From: an uncultured bacterium
GTDB lineage: Bacteria > Bacillota > Limnochordia > DTU080 > JAAYLA01
NCBI GenBank assembly: GCA_937983075.1
Contig: CALKAQ010000062.1
Location: 1 to 64,000 of the forward strand
Reading direction: 5' to 3'
DNA length: 64,000 bases
The position numbers and the translations under genes are program-made. The notes below the pieces were generated by a model. That model had not been told where the DNA came from. It did no database searches and was given only the letters and a program-made list of their open reading frames with translations. This document shows positions 34,205 to 44,469 of this stretch, in pieces. Every line of letters begins with the position of its first letter. Position 1 is the first letter of the stretch.

Positions 34205-35485
34205 TCAACTCGGAGCAATGGCACGAAGGAATTCGTCGGCGTCAAAATCACGCAGATCGTCAATGCCCTCTCCAATGCCAATGAGCTTTACGGGCAGCCC
34301 CAGTTCTGCGGCGATGGCCAGCACGATACCTCCTTTGGCTGTGCCGTCGAGCTTCGTGAGCACGACGCCGGTCAACGGAACGGCCTCGTGAAACAGCTTG
34401 GCTTGCGACAGCCCGTTCTGCCCGGTGGTTGCATCGATGACCAGCAACAGCTCATCCGGCGGTCCGCCCCATTCGCGTTCTACCACGCGGTACACCTTGG
34501 ACAGTTCTCGCATCAAGTTGACCTTGCTCTGCAGTCGCCCGGCCGTGTCGATGATCACGACGTCGGATCCGCGTGAACGTGCCGCCTGAATGGTATCGTA
34601 AGCAACGGCCGCCGGATCGCTGCCTTCTTGATGGCGAACCATATCGGCCCCGGCGCGCTCTGCCCAAACGGCAAGCTGATCGATGGCAGCGGCACGGAAT
34701 GTGTCTCCCGCTCCCAACAAAACTTTTCTGCCTTCGGCCGTAAACCGCGCCGCAAGTTTCCCGATGGTTGTCGTTTTGCCTGCGCCGTTTACCCCGACGA
34801 CCATATACAGGCGCGGACCGTCATCCCCCGGTTTCACGAAAGGCTTGCTCGCAGGCTGCAACACTTTCTTCATTTCGTCGATGACGAATTGCGGTAAATC
34901 GTCCGGCGAGGCATTTTTCTCAAGGCGAAACCGCTCGCGCACCCCGTCGACGATCTGCAAGGTTGTGGGAACACCGATATCGGCCTGGATGAGCACCTCT
35001 TCTAGTTCTTCGAACATTTCTTCCGTAATCGCTTTGCGGCCGCGGACGAGCGCAGCGACCCTGGAAGACAGGTGTTCCCGGGTTTTTCCTAAACCCGAGC
35101 GCAATCGGGCGAACATCCCCATGCGTTTGGGCGCAGGTTCAGGCTCAGCCTCTGGTTCGGGTTCCGGCTCGGACGCGGGTTGGGGCTCAGTTTCCGGTTC
35201 AGACGGAGCCGCCGGCTCAGGCTCAGCCTCCGGTTCCGGTTCGGCGGGTTCCGACTCGGCCTCCAGCTCCATCGGGTCAACCGACTTTTCCGGCTCAGGC
35301 GTTTCCGTGACCGTATCTTCCGTTTCGCCTAAATCGACGACCTCAGACTGTTCTGAAGGCTGGTCTGTTTCGGTTTGTCCTTCTTCACCCGCCGTTTCCA
35401 GCTCTTCGGCAACTTCCGGCGGAATCGGCTCAAGAGGTTTTTCTTTCTCTTGCCGTCTCCGGCGAAAACGACTAAACCATTTCAC
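34205..35485 (-). CDS. ftsY: SRP receptor FtsY with a long acidic N-terminal domain
   Basis: 426 residues. The first 15 are basic (WFSRFRRRRQ), the next 110 are an acidic Pro-Glu-Ala/Ser-rich A domain with P-E-x-E repeats, unlike the short A domain of Bacillus FtsY. The NG domain follows: VVGVNGAGKTTTIGKLA, GDTFRAAA, DTAGR, TKLDGTAKGGI. It receives ribosome-SRP complexes at the membrane. GTG start at 35485; it follows smc by about 43 bases. Confidence 0.96.
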   Translation of the reverse strand: MKWFSRFRRRRQEKEKPLEPIPPEVAEELETAGEEGQTETDQPSEQSEVVDLGETEDTVTETPEPEKSVDPMELEAESEPAEPEPEAEPEPAAPSEPETEPQPASEPEPEPEAEPEPAPKRMGMFARLRSGLGKTREHLSSRVAALVRGRKAITEEMFEELEEVLIQADIGVPTTLQIVDGVRERFRLEKNASPDDLPQFVIDEMKKVLQPASKPFVKPGDDGPRLYMVVGVNGAGKTTTIGKLAARFTAEGRKVLLGAGDTFRAAAIDQLAVWAERAGADMVRHQEGSDPAAVAYDTIQAARSRGSDVVIIDTAGRLQSKVNLMRELSKVYRVVEREWGGPPDELLLVIDATTGQNGLSQAKLFHEAVPLTGVVLTKLDGTAKGGIVLAIAAELGLPVKLIGIGEGIDDLRDFDADEFLRAIAPS

Positions 35486-35528
35486 CTGATTGCTCGCTTC
35501 CTTTCCTTATGATCCGTCAAAACAAGCA

Positions 35529-38500
35529 TCAAACAACCGCATCGTCCAACTGCAACGATACAAGCAGGGAAGCCCCATGGCGCTCCATGGTGACTCCGAA
35601 CAATGTATCGGCTGCTTCCATTGTAGCCTGGCGATGCGTGATGACAATAATTTGATTGCGTTCGCCGAATTCGCGGAGCAAATCTGCAAATCGTTCGACG
35701 TTGCGTTCGTCGAGCGCTGCGTCGATTTCGTCCAGTACGAAAAACGGACTTGGCCGCACCTTCATAATCGCAAACAGAAGCGCAATGGCCGCCAATGACC
35801 GTTCGCCGCCCGAGAGGGTCAGGAGCGGCTGGGGCCGCTTGGACTTCGGCTGCACGATAATATCAATTCCCGATTCCAGCGGATCGTCGGGATCCGTCCA
35901 AGTGAGCTTTGCGGATCCGCCGCCAAACAGCCGTGGAAAGACCTCATCCAACGCTGCTTGAATGCGCCGCAAGCTGTCTTGCAGCCTCGTCCGGCTGGTT
36001 GCGTCAAAGTCGCTGATGGTTTTCTCCAGGTCACGTTTGGCCTGTAAAAGATCTTCTTTTTGGCTGAGCAGAAAACGATGGCGCTCTTGTTGGGCGGCAT
36101 ACTCATCGAGCGCATTGAGATTCACATGCCCAAGTTGATCGAGCCGCTCACGCAATCGCTTGGCTTCCGCAGCGAAGTCTTTGTCAGCTTCCACGGCAAC
36201 TTCGTCGGGACTTTGCGGAATCGCCGCCTGGAAAGCGGCGAGATTCGCCTCGATTTGCTCCAGCGCAAAACCTTCCTTTTCAAGCGCAAGCTGCGCCCGA
36301 TGCACGGCGTGGGTCGCCTGCTCCAGCTTTTCCCGACATATTGCCTCAGCTTCCTTCGACGCTTCCAGTGCAGCAAGCATCTCCGCTATCGTGCGATCGA
36401 TGCCGTGACGCTGTTCTTGCAGGCGCTGACAATATTGCTCGGCTTCGCGCATAGATGCGGCCACGCTTTCCCGCTGCTGCACAGCTGCTTGGTGCCGCCC
36501 GTCAAGCGCTTTGATTTCGTCTTCCACACGCTGCAGCGAGGCTTCCATTTCACTCAGCGTCCGGTCGCATTGACGTATTTCCTGCTCCAGACGAGTGCGC
36601 TCGGCTTCCGCTTGCAGCCATGCCGTATGGCGTTCAGCGCGCAGCGTTTCCCAACGCTCGCTCTCCGTGCGGTATTCAAGCAGCTGCTGCTCGAGTTTTT
36701 GTACATCCAAATGCAAGCGGCTTTGATCGCTGTCGGTTTCAGCGAGCTTCTCGGCAGCTATCCGAAGCGCTACTTCCGCTTCCTGTTGTTGTTGAATGGC
36801 GCGCTTTTGTTCCTCTTCCGCCCTTTGGAGGGCGCGCCGAGCAGCCGCCATTCGCTCCTGTAATACGTCACAACGCCGCTGCAGCGCAATGGCTTCTTCT
36901 TGTATCCTGCTGTATTCAGCCTGAATTTTCTCCAATGCTGCGTCGGCCTCGCGGCTCGAAGCGACGACAGCTTCGTATTGCGCCGCAAGTTGCGACAGAG
37001 CCTGTTGGCTTTCCTGCATTTCGGCGTCAAGCAAATGAATGCGGTGTGAACGGGAAAGCACGCCTGTGCTTCGCTGCGCTGCCCGATATCCCCCGGTTAT
37101 GGGACCTGACGCCAATACGAGGTCGCCTTCCAAACTGACCGCTCTCGCAAAATGCTTCACTTGCTGCATGAGTCGGACGGCACCCCGCAAGGTTCGAGTG
37201 ACGAGTACGCGGGCGAGAAGAAACTGCACCACTTGGTCAAGATGCGCCGGTGCTTCCACCAAATCGGCGCCAACACCGATGAATTCAGGGTCATTTCGGA
37301 CCTCAGGCGGGACGTGCAACGGTGCAGGCGTTCGCAACGCGTTGAGAGGCAGAAACGTAACACGCCCTGCCTTCGTGCGTTTGAGAAAATCGATCGCTTG
37401 CTCGGCCGTTCTCTGATCGGCGACGACCACGTTTTGCATGGCGCTGCCCAAGGCGGTCTCCAAAGCCGTTTCATACTCGGTGGGGACCCGGAGCAAACTG
37501 CCTACGGCACCATACACGTTCGCACGCCAAGGCTCATCGGCGCGCAAGCAAGCACGAACGCTTTCATGAAATCCTTCAAACGACGATTCCAATTCGGCCA
37601 ACGCTTCGCGGCGCGACCGGATTCTCGCCAGCTGAGATTGCAGCTGGTCGAGTTCTGCCCGAAGTGCCGCAAGGCTCGAACGCTGTTTTTCGCGTTTGGA
37701 CTGCAGCGCACTTCGCTCTGCCTCGAGAGCCTGCTTGCGGTCGTTTAAATCAGACCGACGCTTCTCCAGCTGCTCCATTTGTTCGGCCAAATCGGCATAC
37801 TCGGATCGAGCCGCCTCCAGCTCGCGTTCCAAGCGAGATGCGAGTTCCGCAGCGGCCGCGTGGGCAATACGGGCCTGTTCTGTCTGCGAACGAACGTCCG
37901 CTGCGGCCTGCACACGCTCGACGACTTGCTGACGCGCAGCTTGCAATGCCGTTTCGACATCGCTGATTTGTTTGCGTACCGCAGCGAGCCGACTCACCGC
38001 CTGCTGCAGCAAGTCATTGGATTCTTCCGCGAAAGAAGCGGCAGCGAGCCGCTCTTCCTGCATCTTTTTCAGACGTTCCGCAACTTCGGCTTGTTGGTGT
38101 TTCAGCCGCTGCTTTTCTGCTTGATGCCGAACTCGCTGCTGCTCGAGTCCCACGATGCGCTCATCCAAAACTTCCGTTTGCGTGCGCAATTCATGGAGTT
38201 TTTTCTCAATGCGCTGAGCTTCTTCTTGCCAATTCGCCAGGCGGTGCCGCTCGTTTTGCAAAGCTTGCTCCGTTTTTCTGCTCTCTTGCTGTGCTTGTGC
38301 GAGCTCGAGACGCAGGCTTTCGATGGACCTTTCCGCCGCCAGAACATCCTGGCGTCGAGCGTGCCACGCCCGCTTGTGCTTCGCCCACTGCTGATACAGC
38401 AACGCGATTTCGATTTCACGCAAGCGCGCGGACCATTCCCGATAGCGGCTTGCTTTTTCCGCCTCCCGCTCAAGAGGAGCCAAGTTGCGTTCGACTTCTG

Positions 38501-39086
38501 CAATGATGTCGTACAGGCGGACGAGATCTTGTTCCGTCTGCTCAAGCCGTTGCATGGCCTCTTTGCGGCGCGTGCGATAGCGGGTGATGCCTGCCACCTC
38601 TTCGATGAGTGCCCGCCGTTCTTCCGGACGCGCCGAGAGGATGGCGTCGACTTCACCTTGTCCAATGATAGCCATGGATCCGCGACCAAGCCCGGTATCC
38701 ATAAACAACTCGTGGATATCACGGAGGCGACAAGCGGTGCCATTGATAAAAAACTCACTCTCCCCCGAACGGTAGACCCGTCGGGTGACAGTGACTTCCG
38801 CATAAGGCAAGTCCAGCTCGCCGTCCGAGTTGTCGAGTGTCAGGCTGACCGCCGCCATTCCCAACGGGCGGCGCTGATCGGTGCCCGCAAAAATCACGTC
38901 CTGCAGAGCACTGCCGCGCAGTTGTCGAACGCTCTGTTCACCAAGGACCCAACGGATGGCGTCTGAAATGTTGCTTTTTCCGCTGCCGTTTGGTCCGACA
39001 ATTGCACTGACGCCAGGCGAAAAAAGAATCTCTACACGTTGTGCAAATGATTTAAAGCCATGTAAGACGAGGCTTTTTAAATACAT
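35529..39086 (-). CDS. smc: Chromosome segregation protein SMC
   Basis: 1185 residues, full length. Walker [23 protein letters not shown] (about 32-53), long coiled coil (170-500), hinge (about 520-660, [22 protein letters not shown] onward), second coiled coil, then the signature [19 protein letters not shown] and Walker [14 protein letters not shown]. The SMC-ScpAB complex loads at parS and compacts the chromosome. It lies in the order rnc ... smc-ftsY as in Bacillus, but a sigma factor gene and spoVS are placed between rnc and smc. Confidence 0.97.
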   Translation of the reverse strand: MYLKSLVLHGFKSFAQRVEILFSPGVSAIVGPNGSGKSNISDAIRWVLGEQSVRQLRGSALQDVIFAGTDQRRPLGMAAVSLTLDNSDGELDLPYAEVTVTRRVYRSGESEFFINGTACRLRDIHELFMDTGLGRGSMAIIGQGEVDAILSARPEERRALIEEVAGITRYRTRRKEAMQRLEQTEQDLVRLYDIIAEVERNLAPLEREAEKASRYREWSARLREIEIALLYQQWAKHKRAWHARRQDVLAAERSIESLRLELAQAQQESRKTEQALQNERHRLANWQEEAQRIEKKLHELRTQTEVLDERIVGLEQQRVRHQAEKQRLKHQQAEVAERLKKMQEERLAAASFAEESNDLLQQAVSRLAAVRKQISDVETALQAARQQVVERVQAAADVRSQTEQARIAHAAAAELASRLERELEAARSEYADLAEQMEQLEKRRSDLNDRKQALEAERSALQSKREKQRSSLAALRAELDQLQSQLARIRSRREALAELESSFEGFHESVRACLRADEPWRANVYGAVGSLLRVPTEYETALETALGSAMQNVVVADQRTAEQAIDFLKRTKAGRVTFLPLNALRTPAPLHVPPEVRNDPEFIGVGADLVEAPAHLDQVVQFLLARVLVTRTLRGAVRLMQQVKHFARAVSLEGDLVLASGPITGGYRAAQRSTGVLSRSHRIHLLDAEMQESQQALSQLAAQYEAVVASSREADAALEKIQAEYSRIQEEAIALQRRCDVLQERMAAARRALQRAEEEQKRAIQQQQEAEVALRIAAEKLAETDSDQSRLHLDVQKLEQQLLEYRTESERWETLRAERHTAWLQAEAERTRLEQEIRQCDRTLSEMEASLQRVEDEIKALDGRHQAAVQQRESVAASMREAEQYCQRLQEQRHGIDRTIAEMLAALEASKEAEAICREKLEQATHAVHRAQLALEKEGFALEQIEANLAAFQAAIPQSPDEVAVEADKDFAAEAKRLRERLDQLGHVNLNALDEYAAQQERHRFLLSQKEDLLQAKRDLEKTISDFDATSRTRLQDSLRRIQAALDEVFPRLFGGGSAKLTWTDPDDPLESGIDIIVQPKSKRPQPLLTLSGGERSLAAIALLFAIMKVRPSPFFVLDEIDAALDERNVERFADLLREFGERNQIIVITHRQATMEAADTLFGVTMERHGASLLVSLQLDDAVV

Positions 39087-39093
39087 AATCGCA

Positions 39094-39144
39094 CCTCAAA
39101 GAAGCAGGATTCGCCACCACCGCACCGCCACCCTGCTTGTGAGG
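39094..39144 (-). promoter_or_regulatory. Hairpin covering the smc ribosome-binding site
   Basis: In the gap between the sigma-factor gene and smc, an interrupted inverted repeat pairs CCTCA-c-AAGCAGG (39132-39144) with CCTGCTT-ctt-TGAGG (39094-39108) on the minus strand. The last TGAGG is the ribosome-binding site of smc, 8 bases from its ATG. The structure would hide that site or, alternatively, protect the end of the sigma-factor message. No T run follows, so it is not an ordinary terminator. Confidence 0.45.
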
Positions 39145-39157
39145 CACAATTGACGTT

Positions 39158-39856
39158 TCACGAACCTGTGGGCAAACACGTCCTTTTCAGCCGCCTGCGT
39201 TGACCGGCGGCTGCCAATTTAGGGTGGTCAAGCGAACCGTAGCGTTCGATACAATGCAGCAGCTTCTTTTTTATCCGCGTCCGAGCATTGTCTACTTGCT
39301 TCGGAGTGAGTCCGAATTCGCGTTCCATGTCTTGAACGGAATAGCCGTCGAGGAGCAAAAAGGCTACGCGCAGTTCCAACAACGACAGCGTTTCCCGCAG
39401 CGACAATTTGAGCTGCTCGGTCAGCAGCCGATCCTCGGCGACAAACGTCGGATCGTTGGCGACGTTGTCGTCGGCCAAACAATCGAAAACAGTGCGGGTT
39501 TCTTCAGAATTTACGAAGGAATGCAGGGATACGGCCTGATTCAACAACCGATGCTTGTTTCCGGATGCCTGCTTGATTGCGTTGTAGACTTTCCGCTGGA
39601 TGCACAGGTAAGCGAACGAGCTGAATTTGACGTCAAAGCGGTCGGGGCGGTATTCACATATGGCGCTGAAGAGTCCGATCAGGCCTTCTTGAACGAGGTC
39701 GTCGAATTCGAGGAATCCACCGTAGTGTTTGCGGACGATATATTTGACCATGGGCACGTATTTTTCAATCAAAGCTTCTTGTGCCCGTCGGTTGCCGGAA
39801 CGAATTTGCTCGATGAGCGAAAGATCTGCCTCTTGATTCGCGGTTGCAGTCATCAA
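39158..39856 (-). CDS. sigH: SigH-like sigma-70 family factor
   Basis: 232 residues. Region 2: LIEKYVPMVKYIVRKHYGGFLEFDDLVQEGLIGLFSAI, then FSSFAYLCIQRKVYNAIKQA. Region 4 near the C-terminus: LELRVAFLLLDGYSVQDMEREFGLTPKQVDNARTRIKKKL. The length and the sequence of region 2-3 match sporulation/stationary-phase factor SigH, without region 1 or 3 of SigA. TTG 39856 and ATG 39853 are both possible starts. SigH normally lies elsewhere; here it is between spoVS (itself SigH-dependent in Bacillus) and smc. It could be a paralogue. Confidence 0.85.
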   Translation of the reverse strand: MMTATANQEADLSLIEQIRSGNRRAQEALIEKYVPMVKYIVRKHYGGFLEFDDLVQEGLIGLFSAICEYRPDRFDVKFSSFAYLCIQRKVYNAIKQASGNKHRLLNQAVSLHSFVNSEETRTVFDCLADDNVANDPTFVAEDRLLTEQLKLSLRETLSLLELRVAFLLLDGYSVQDMEREFGLTPKQVDNARTRIKKKLLHCIERYGSLDHPKLAAAGQRRRLKRTCLPTGS

Positions 39857-39984
39857 CGCGACGAGCCCCTTTCTTCACCGAAAAGCAATCAGTGAACTGG
39901 TCAGTCCGGTTTGCCCGAAAAACTTTTGACAACAGTTAAAGTCTACGGCTCGTCCTTTTTGATTATGACTACAGCGTCAGCCGG

Positions 39985-40245
39985 CTAGCGAGCTCCTACC
40001 AGAAAGCGTATCGCTGTTCGCTGCTCCCCATCGATCTGAATATCGGCGAAGGCGGGTACACAAACGAGGTCAATTCCGTTCGGGGCCACGTAGCCCCTGG
40101 CAATGGCAATTGCTTTGACGGCCTGATTGACCGCTGCTGCTCCTACCGCTTGAATTTCAACGGTTTCCTGTTCGCGGACGACAGCAGCTATGGCACCCGC
40201 AACCGACTTGGGCTTCGAATCGGCGGAAACTTTCAGTAAAGTCAC
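39985..40245 (-). CDS. spoVS: Stage V sporulation protein S
   Basis: 86 residues from GTG 40245 (8 bases after GGGAG), which gives the family start VTLLKVSADSKPKSVAGAIA. The longer frame to 40290 adds unrelated residues. The protein is almost all the conserved Alba-like SpoVS domain (EIQAVGAAAVNQAVKAIAIARGYVAPNGIDL, then FADIQIDGEQRTAIRF). It is required for late sporulation stages and also occurs in some non-sporulating thermophiles. Gene order rnc-spoVS-sigH-like-smc is not the Bacillus order. Confidence 0.95.
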   Translation of the reverse strand: MTLLKVSADSKPKSVAGAIAAVVREQETVEIQAVGAAAVNQAVKAIAIARGYVAPNGIDLVCVPAFADIQIDGEQRTAIRFLVGAR

Positions 40246-40434
40246 GGCCCATTCTCCCTTATAACAGCTGCATTGTAGGCTGGATTTCAAGCGTTTTTTG
40301 GGCCAATTGAATGTTGCCCAATGCTGTAGAACCTTTCAATGGTTCGCACACTTCGCCTCATGTTTACGCATATTCAACAAGACTGGCCGTCTTCCTTCTT
40401 TCGCGTTGAATTCCGCTGCATTCATTTGAGAATA

Positions 40435-41166
40435 TCACAAACGCGTCTTGCCTGTTAAAATACGCAATGCTTCCCGAGCCGCCGCTTGCTGCGCTTCTTT
40501 TTTGCTGCGGCCTTCTCCAATCGCTAAAACATGGCCGTCGTAAATCACTTCGCTGACAAATGTTTTGGCATGATCGGGCCCATGAGCGTGACGCAATCGA
40601 TAAACCGGCAGCTGACGTCCGATTGCCTGCAAATATTGCTGCAGCGCACTTTTCGGGTCGAGTACCGAAATGAGATCGCCAGATTGCCCAGCGATCTCAT
40701 TGAGTTTAGGTCCCCACAACCTCGCAGTCAGTTGGTACACAGCGTCCCAACCTGCGTCCAAATACACTGCGGCAATCACGGCTTCCAGAGCGTTCGCCAG
40801 TATGGAATCGCGTTGGCGGCCGCCTGCTCGTTCTTCTCCACGCCCGAGCCGCAATCCGTCGCCTATGGACACCTCCCGGGCGATTTCGGCCATGGCGCTT
40901 TCGCAAACGAGCTGCGAACGTGCTCGAGCCATTCGCCCTTCCGGTGCGTTGGGGAAATGATGGAAAATCATATCCGCAACCACGAAATTAATGATCGCAT
41001 CGCCGAGAAACTCCAAGCGCTCATTATCGTGCAAAGAACCGGCGGCTGAATGCTCATGAACATACGACGAGTGCGTCAACGCTTGATCGAGCAAGCGGCG
41101 GTCGGCAAAAGACGTTCCCAGCTTTTCTTCAATTTGATTGAGTATGGTCTCGCGTTCCTTTGTCAT
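40435..41166 (-). CDS. rnc: Ribonuclease III
   Basis: 243 residues. The nuclease domain has LTHSSYVHE and the signature NERLEFLGDAII, then the second Glu in NALEAVIAAVYLDAGWD. A double-stranded-RNA-binding domain ends the protein (DPKSALQQYLQAIG, GEGRSKKEAQQAAAREAL). It processes rRNA and degrades sense-antisense pairs. It follows fabF by 27 bases, close to the plsX-fabD-fabG-acpP-rnc-smc order. Confidence 0.97.
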   Translation of the reverse strand: MTKERETILNQIEEKLGTSFADRRLLDQALTHSSYVHEHSAAGSLHDNERLEFLGDAIINFVVADMIFHHFPNAPEGRMARARSQLVCESAMAEIAREVSIGDGLRLGRGEERAGGRQRDSILANALEAVIAAVYLDAGWDAVYQLTARLWGPKLNEIAGQSGDLISVLDPKSALQQYLQAIGRQLPVYRLRHAHGPDHAKTFVSEVIYDGHVLAIGEGRSKKEAQQAAAREALRILTGKTRL

Positions 41167-41193
41167 GTATGCTCGGCCTGCACCTTGTTCGCT

Positions 41194-42444
41194 TCATTCT
41201 TCATAGCGGCGGAATACCAGCACCGCATTGTGCCCGCCGAATCCGAACGAATTGGAAACAGCGACGTTGACCTTCGCTTTGCGCGGTTCATTCGGTACAT
41301 AATCGAGGTCACAATCAGGATCGGGAACCTCGTAGTTAATGGTGGGCGGTATGACCCCGCGGTTGATGGCCAACACGCACACAATCGCTTCGACTCCGCC
41401 GGCTGCACCCAAAAGATGCCCGGTCATCGACTTCGTTGAACTTACGGCCACGCGATACGCATGCTCGCCGAAAACACTTTTGATCGCCAAGGTTTCGAAA
41501 TAATCGTTGTAAGGAGTCGAAGTTCCGTGGGCGTTGATATAATCAACGTCCTCCGGCGCCAAATTGGCGTCCTTCAAGGCGTTTCGCATCGCACGCGCCG
41601 CACCCTCTCCCTCAGGCGCCGGCATCGTGATGTGATGCGCATCGCCACTCGCCGCATACCCGACGATTTCCGCATAAATGCGGGCACCTCGCCGCTTGGC
41701 ATGTTCCAGTTCTTCGAGTACGAGGATACCGGCGCCTTCACCGAGCAAAAAGCCGTCTCGTTCCTTGTCAAAAGGCCGGCTCGCTTTTTCGGGTTCATCA
41801 TTGCGCACGGAAAGAGCTTTAGCCGCAGCAAATCCTCCCAAGGACAGTGCGGTTACGGCAGCCTCCGAGCCGCCTGAAATCATCAGGTCGGCATCACCGT
41901 AGGCGATAATCCGGTAGGCATCCCCCAGGGAATGCGTTCCGGAAGCACAGGCAGTGACGGAACAACTGTTATGGCCTTTCAGGCCAAACCGAATCGACAC
42001 CTGGCCTGACGCCATATCAGGTATCATCATGGGAACGAAGAACGGGCTGATTCGGCCCGGTCCTCGTTCAATGAGAATGCGGCATTGCTCTTCAAGCGTA
42101 TGAATGCCGCCGATTCCTGATCCGATAAGAACGCCTGCGCGATCTCGATCAATTTGATCGAGATCGATCGCAGCATCTTCCAGAGCCATTTGGGACGCGG
42201 CGACGGCAAATTGAGCAAAGCGGTCCATGCGACGCGCATCCTTGCGGTCCATAAAATCGGCAGGGTTAAAGTCTTTCACTTCAGCCGCGATACGCGTGCT
42301 GAATTCCGATGCGTCGAACTGCGTAATTTCTCCGGCACCGGAGCGTCCTTCCATGAGTCCTTCCCAAAATGACTCAACATCGTTGCCGATAGGCGTGAGC
42401 GCCCCCATCCCCGTGACAACCACTCGCCGCTTCGCTTGACCCAT
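41194..42444 (-). CDS. fabF: 3-oxoacyl-ACP synthase II FabF
   Basis: 416 residues. The catalytic Cys is in [19 protein letters not shown], with His residues in [15 protein letters not shown] and [17 protein letters not shown]. The C-terminal [12 protein letters not shown] loop is complete. It elongates acyl-ACP chains, including C16:1 to C18:1 where relevant. It lies between acpP and rnc. FabF is not in this cluster in Bacillus, but is in many Clostridia. Confidence 0.97.
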   Translation of the reverse strand: MGQAKRRVVVTGMGALTPIGNDVESFWEGLMEGRSGAGEITQFDASEFSTRIAAEVKDFNPADFMDRKDARRMDRFAQFAVAASQMALEDAAIDLDQIDRDRAGVLIGSGIGGIHTLEEQCRILIERGPGRISPFFVPMMIPDMASGQVSIRFGLKGHNSCSVTACASGTHSLGDAYRIIAYGDADLMISGGSEAAVTALSLGGFAAAKALSVRNDEPEKASRPFDKERDGFLLGEGAGILVLEELEHAKRRGARIYAEIVGYAASGDAHHITMPAPEGEGAARAMRNALKDANLAPEDVDYINAHGTSTPYNDYFETLAIKSVFGEHAYRVAVSSTKSMTGHLLGAAGGVEAIVCVLAINRGVIPPTINYEVPDPDCDLDYVPNEPRKAKVNVAVSNSFGFGGHNAVLVFRRYEE

Positions 42445-42479
42445 CCTTATTCACCTGCCCCCTATGAAGGACACAGCCG

Positions 42480-42713
42480 TTACTCAACCCGCTGTTTGAT
42501 GTAATCTACCGCGTCGCCGACGGTCTGAATTTTCTCGGCATCCTCATCCGGAATTTCGAGATCAAATTCTTCTTCGAACGCCATGACGAGCTCAACGATG
42601 TCCAAAGAGTCAGCACCGAGATCGTCTACGAAAGAAGCTTCGGGCGTCACTTCGTCTTCCTCGACACCTAGCTGCTCCACTACCAATGCCTTCACTCGTT
42701 CGAACGTATCCAT
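42480..42713 (-). CDS. acpP: Acyl carrier protein
   Basis: 77 residues, acidic. The phosphopantetheine site is [21 protein letters not shown], with the Ser of D-S-L as attachment point. It carries growing chains among FabD, FabH, FabG and FabF, all encoded here, and delivers acyl chains to PlsX. A GGAGG site lies 10 bases before the ATG. About 55 AT-rich bases precede the gene and could hold an internal promoter. Confidence 0.97.
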   Translation of the reverse strand: MDTFERVKALVVEQLGVEEDEVTPEASFVDDLGADSLDIVELVMAFEEEFDLEIPDEDAEKIQTVGDAVDYIKQRVE

Positions 42714-42769
42714 AACTGTTCAACAGACCTCCTGCAGATTGATTGGTATAAAAATTAACGTACCTAAAC

Positions 42770-43513
42770 TTAACGCATGACAAGACCGCCGTCGACCACC
42801 AGCGTGTGTCCGGTAATGTACCGTGCCTCATCGCTGGCCAAAAATACAACGGCATGAGCGACATCCTCGGGTTGACCGATTGTTCCGAGCGGAATCGCTT
42901 CGATAATTCGCTCCCGCACTTTCTCGTCGAGAGCGTCGGTCATATCGGTTGCAATATAGCCAGGTGCGATGGCGTTGACGGTGATGCCACGTGACGCTGC
43001 TTCCTTCGCGAGGCTTTTGGTAAAGCCGATGACTGCAGCTTTAGCGGCGGCGTAGTTTGCCTGGCCTGCATTGCCCATCAGGCCAATCACGGACGTTATG
43101 TTGATGATACGACCCGAGCGCTGTTTCATCATGGGACGAAGCACGGCCTTGGCGCATCGATACATCGATTTGACGTTGACCTCCATGACGTCGTCCCAAT
43201 CAGCGTCTTTCATGCGCAATAAAAGGGTGTCACGCGTGATTCCCGCGTTGTTTACGAGTATGTCGATGGAACCGAAAGCTTCCTGGACGTCACGGACGAG
43301 ATTCTGGACGTCTTCTTCCACCGTGACGTCACAGCGAAATCCCCGGGCAATCCCTCCTTGCTCCACGATCGCTTCGGCTACTTGAATCGCTTTTTCGCCG
43401 TCGCGGCCGCATACGGCAACGTGAGCACCTTCTTTTGCAAGGTGCTCCGCTACGGCTCTGCCGATTCCCCGGGTACTCCCCGTTACAATAGCCACCTTGT
43501 TTGCCAGTCTCAT
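42770..43513 (-). CDS. fabG: 3-oxoacyl-ACP reductase FabG
   Basis: 247 residues of the classical short-chain dehydrogenase type. NADPH site TGSTRGIGRAVAEHLA, NNAGITRD, catalytic Ser in NITSVIGLMG, and Tyr-x-x-x-Lys in YAAAKAAVIGF; the C-terminus is the conserved GHTLVVDGGLVMR. It reduces 3-oxoacyl-ACP in each elongation cycle. The start overlaps the fabD stop by 4 bases. Confidence 0.97.
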   Translation of the reverse strand: MRLANKVAIVTGSTRGIGRAVAEHLAKEGAHVAVCGRDGEKAIQVAEAIVEQGGIARGFRCDVTVEEDVQNLVRDVQEAFGSIDILVNNAGITRDTLLLRMKDADWDDVMEVNVKSMYRCAKAVLRPMMKQRSGRIINITSVIGLMGNAGQANYAAAKAAVIGFTKSLAKEAASRGITVNAIAPGYIATDMTDALDEKVRERIIEAIPLGTIGQPEDVAHAVVFLASDEARYITGHTLVVDGGLVMR

Positions 43514-44469
43514 CTTACATCATCCCCTTTTGCCCACGCAAGGACTTCATCCCAGCCGGCAGGATCATCAAACCGCACGGTCTGCACATCGCGCCGAATG
43601 CGTTTAATGAGACCGGAAAGCACCCTGCCCGGGCCTATTTCAAGAAACGTGTCCACTCCTTGCTCAGTCATAAATTCAACGGATTCCACCCAGCGGACGG
43701 GGGAACTTACCTGTTCGATCAGCGACTGTCTGATTTCCTCCGGGGATGCAACCGGACGCGCCGTCACATTGGCGACGACGGGGACTTGTGGCGTGCGGAT
43801 TTCGACATCAGCGAGGGCTTCCCCGAGCTTGCGGCCTGCTTCAGTGAGCAATTTCGAATGAAACGGCCCGCTGACATTCAAATGTACCGTCCGCTTGGCC
43901 CCGGCCTCGCTTGCTCTCGCTGCCACCGCTTCAACGGCCTTTTTTTCGCCTGCGACGACCGTCTGATCGGGCGCATTCAGGGTAGCCGGTACGACGTGGC
44001 CCATTCCTTCGCTTTCGACCGCAGCACAGAGTTCGGCGACCCTCGCACTGTCAAGCCCGATAATCGCCGCCATTCCGCCTTGACCGGCTGGAACCGCTTG
44101 TTCCATCAACTGGCCACGAATGCGCACGGTTTTCAACGCCGCGGCAAAATCCATCGCACCGGCGGCAACGAGTGCGGAATATTCACCCAAACTATGCCCA
44201 GCAACAAACACCGGTTGTAAATGTTCTTGTTGCTTTACCAGTTCGAGCAGAGCGCAACTCACCGTCAGCAGGGCCGGTTGTGTGTTTTCTGTGCGCAGCA
44301 GCTCCTCTTCCGGCCCTTCGAAGCACAAGCGCTTGAGGTCAAAACCGAGAACGTCGTTGGCTTCGTCGAATCGAGCCATGACTTCGGGAAAAGCCTCAGC
44401 CAATTCCTTCCCCATGCCGACTACTTGTGAACCTTGACCAGGGAACACCCAAGCCAGCTTTCTAGACAT
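43510..44469 (-). CDS. fabD: Malonyl-CoA:ACP transacylase FabD
   Basis: 319 residues. VFPGQGSQ opens the protein, the catalytic Ser lies in AGHSLGEYSALVAAGA and the matching His in NVSGPFHSKLL. It moves malonate from CoA to ACP for fatty-acid synthesis. It overlaps fabH by 8 bases and fabG by 4, so the three are translationally coupled. Confidence 0.97.
   Translation of the reverse strand: MSRKLAWVFPGQGSQVVGMGKELAEAFPEVMARFDEANDVLGFDLKRLCFEGPEEELLRTENTQPALLTVSCALLELVKQQEHLQPVFVAGHSLGEYSALVAAGAMDFAAALKTVRIRGQLMEQAVPAGQGGMAAIIGLDSARVAELCAAVESEGMGHVVPATLNAPDQTVVAGEKKAVEAVAARASEAGAKRTVHLNVSGPFHSKLLTEAGRKLGEALADVEIRTPQVPVVANVTARPVASPEEIRQSLIEQVSSPVRWVESVEFMTEQGVDTFLEIGPGRVLSGLIKRIRRDVQTVRFDDPAGWDEVLAWAKGDDVR

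Noticed and set aside
35110..35290. Tandem DNA repeat
   Set aside because: The repeats are codon-level P-E-x-E repeats of the FtsY A domain, not a CRISPR or mobile repeat.
37779..38966. 395-codon plus-strand frame, and others across 36000-38800
   Set aside because: Antisense of smc coiled-coil coding sequence, which leaves the opposite strand open by composition.
40250..40434. SigH-type promoter before spoVS
   Set aside because: TTGAAA-18-TGTTAT is present but would start transcription inside the ribosome site; no AGGA-GAAT pair typical of SigH was found.
42750..42775. Second FapR-like operator before acpP
   Set aside because: TTA and TAA arms are present in AT-rich sequence, but the spacing is 13 rather than 17-19 and the inner bases do not match.
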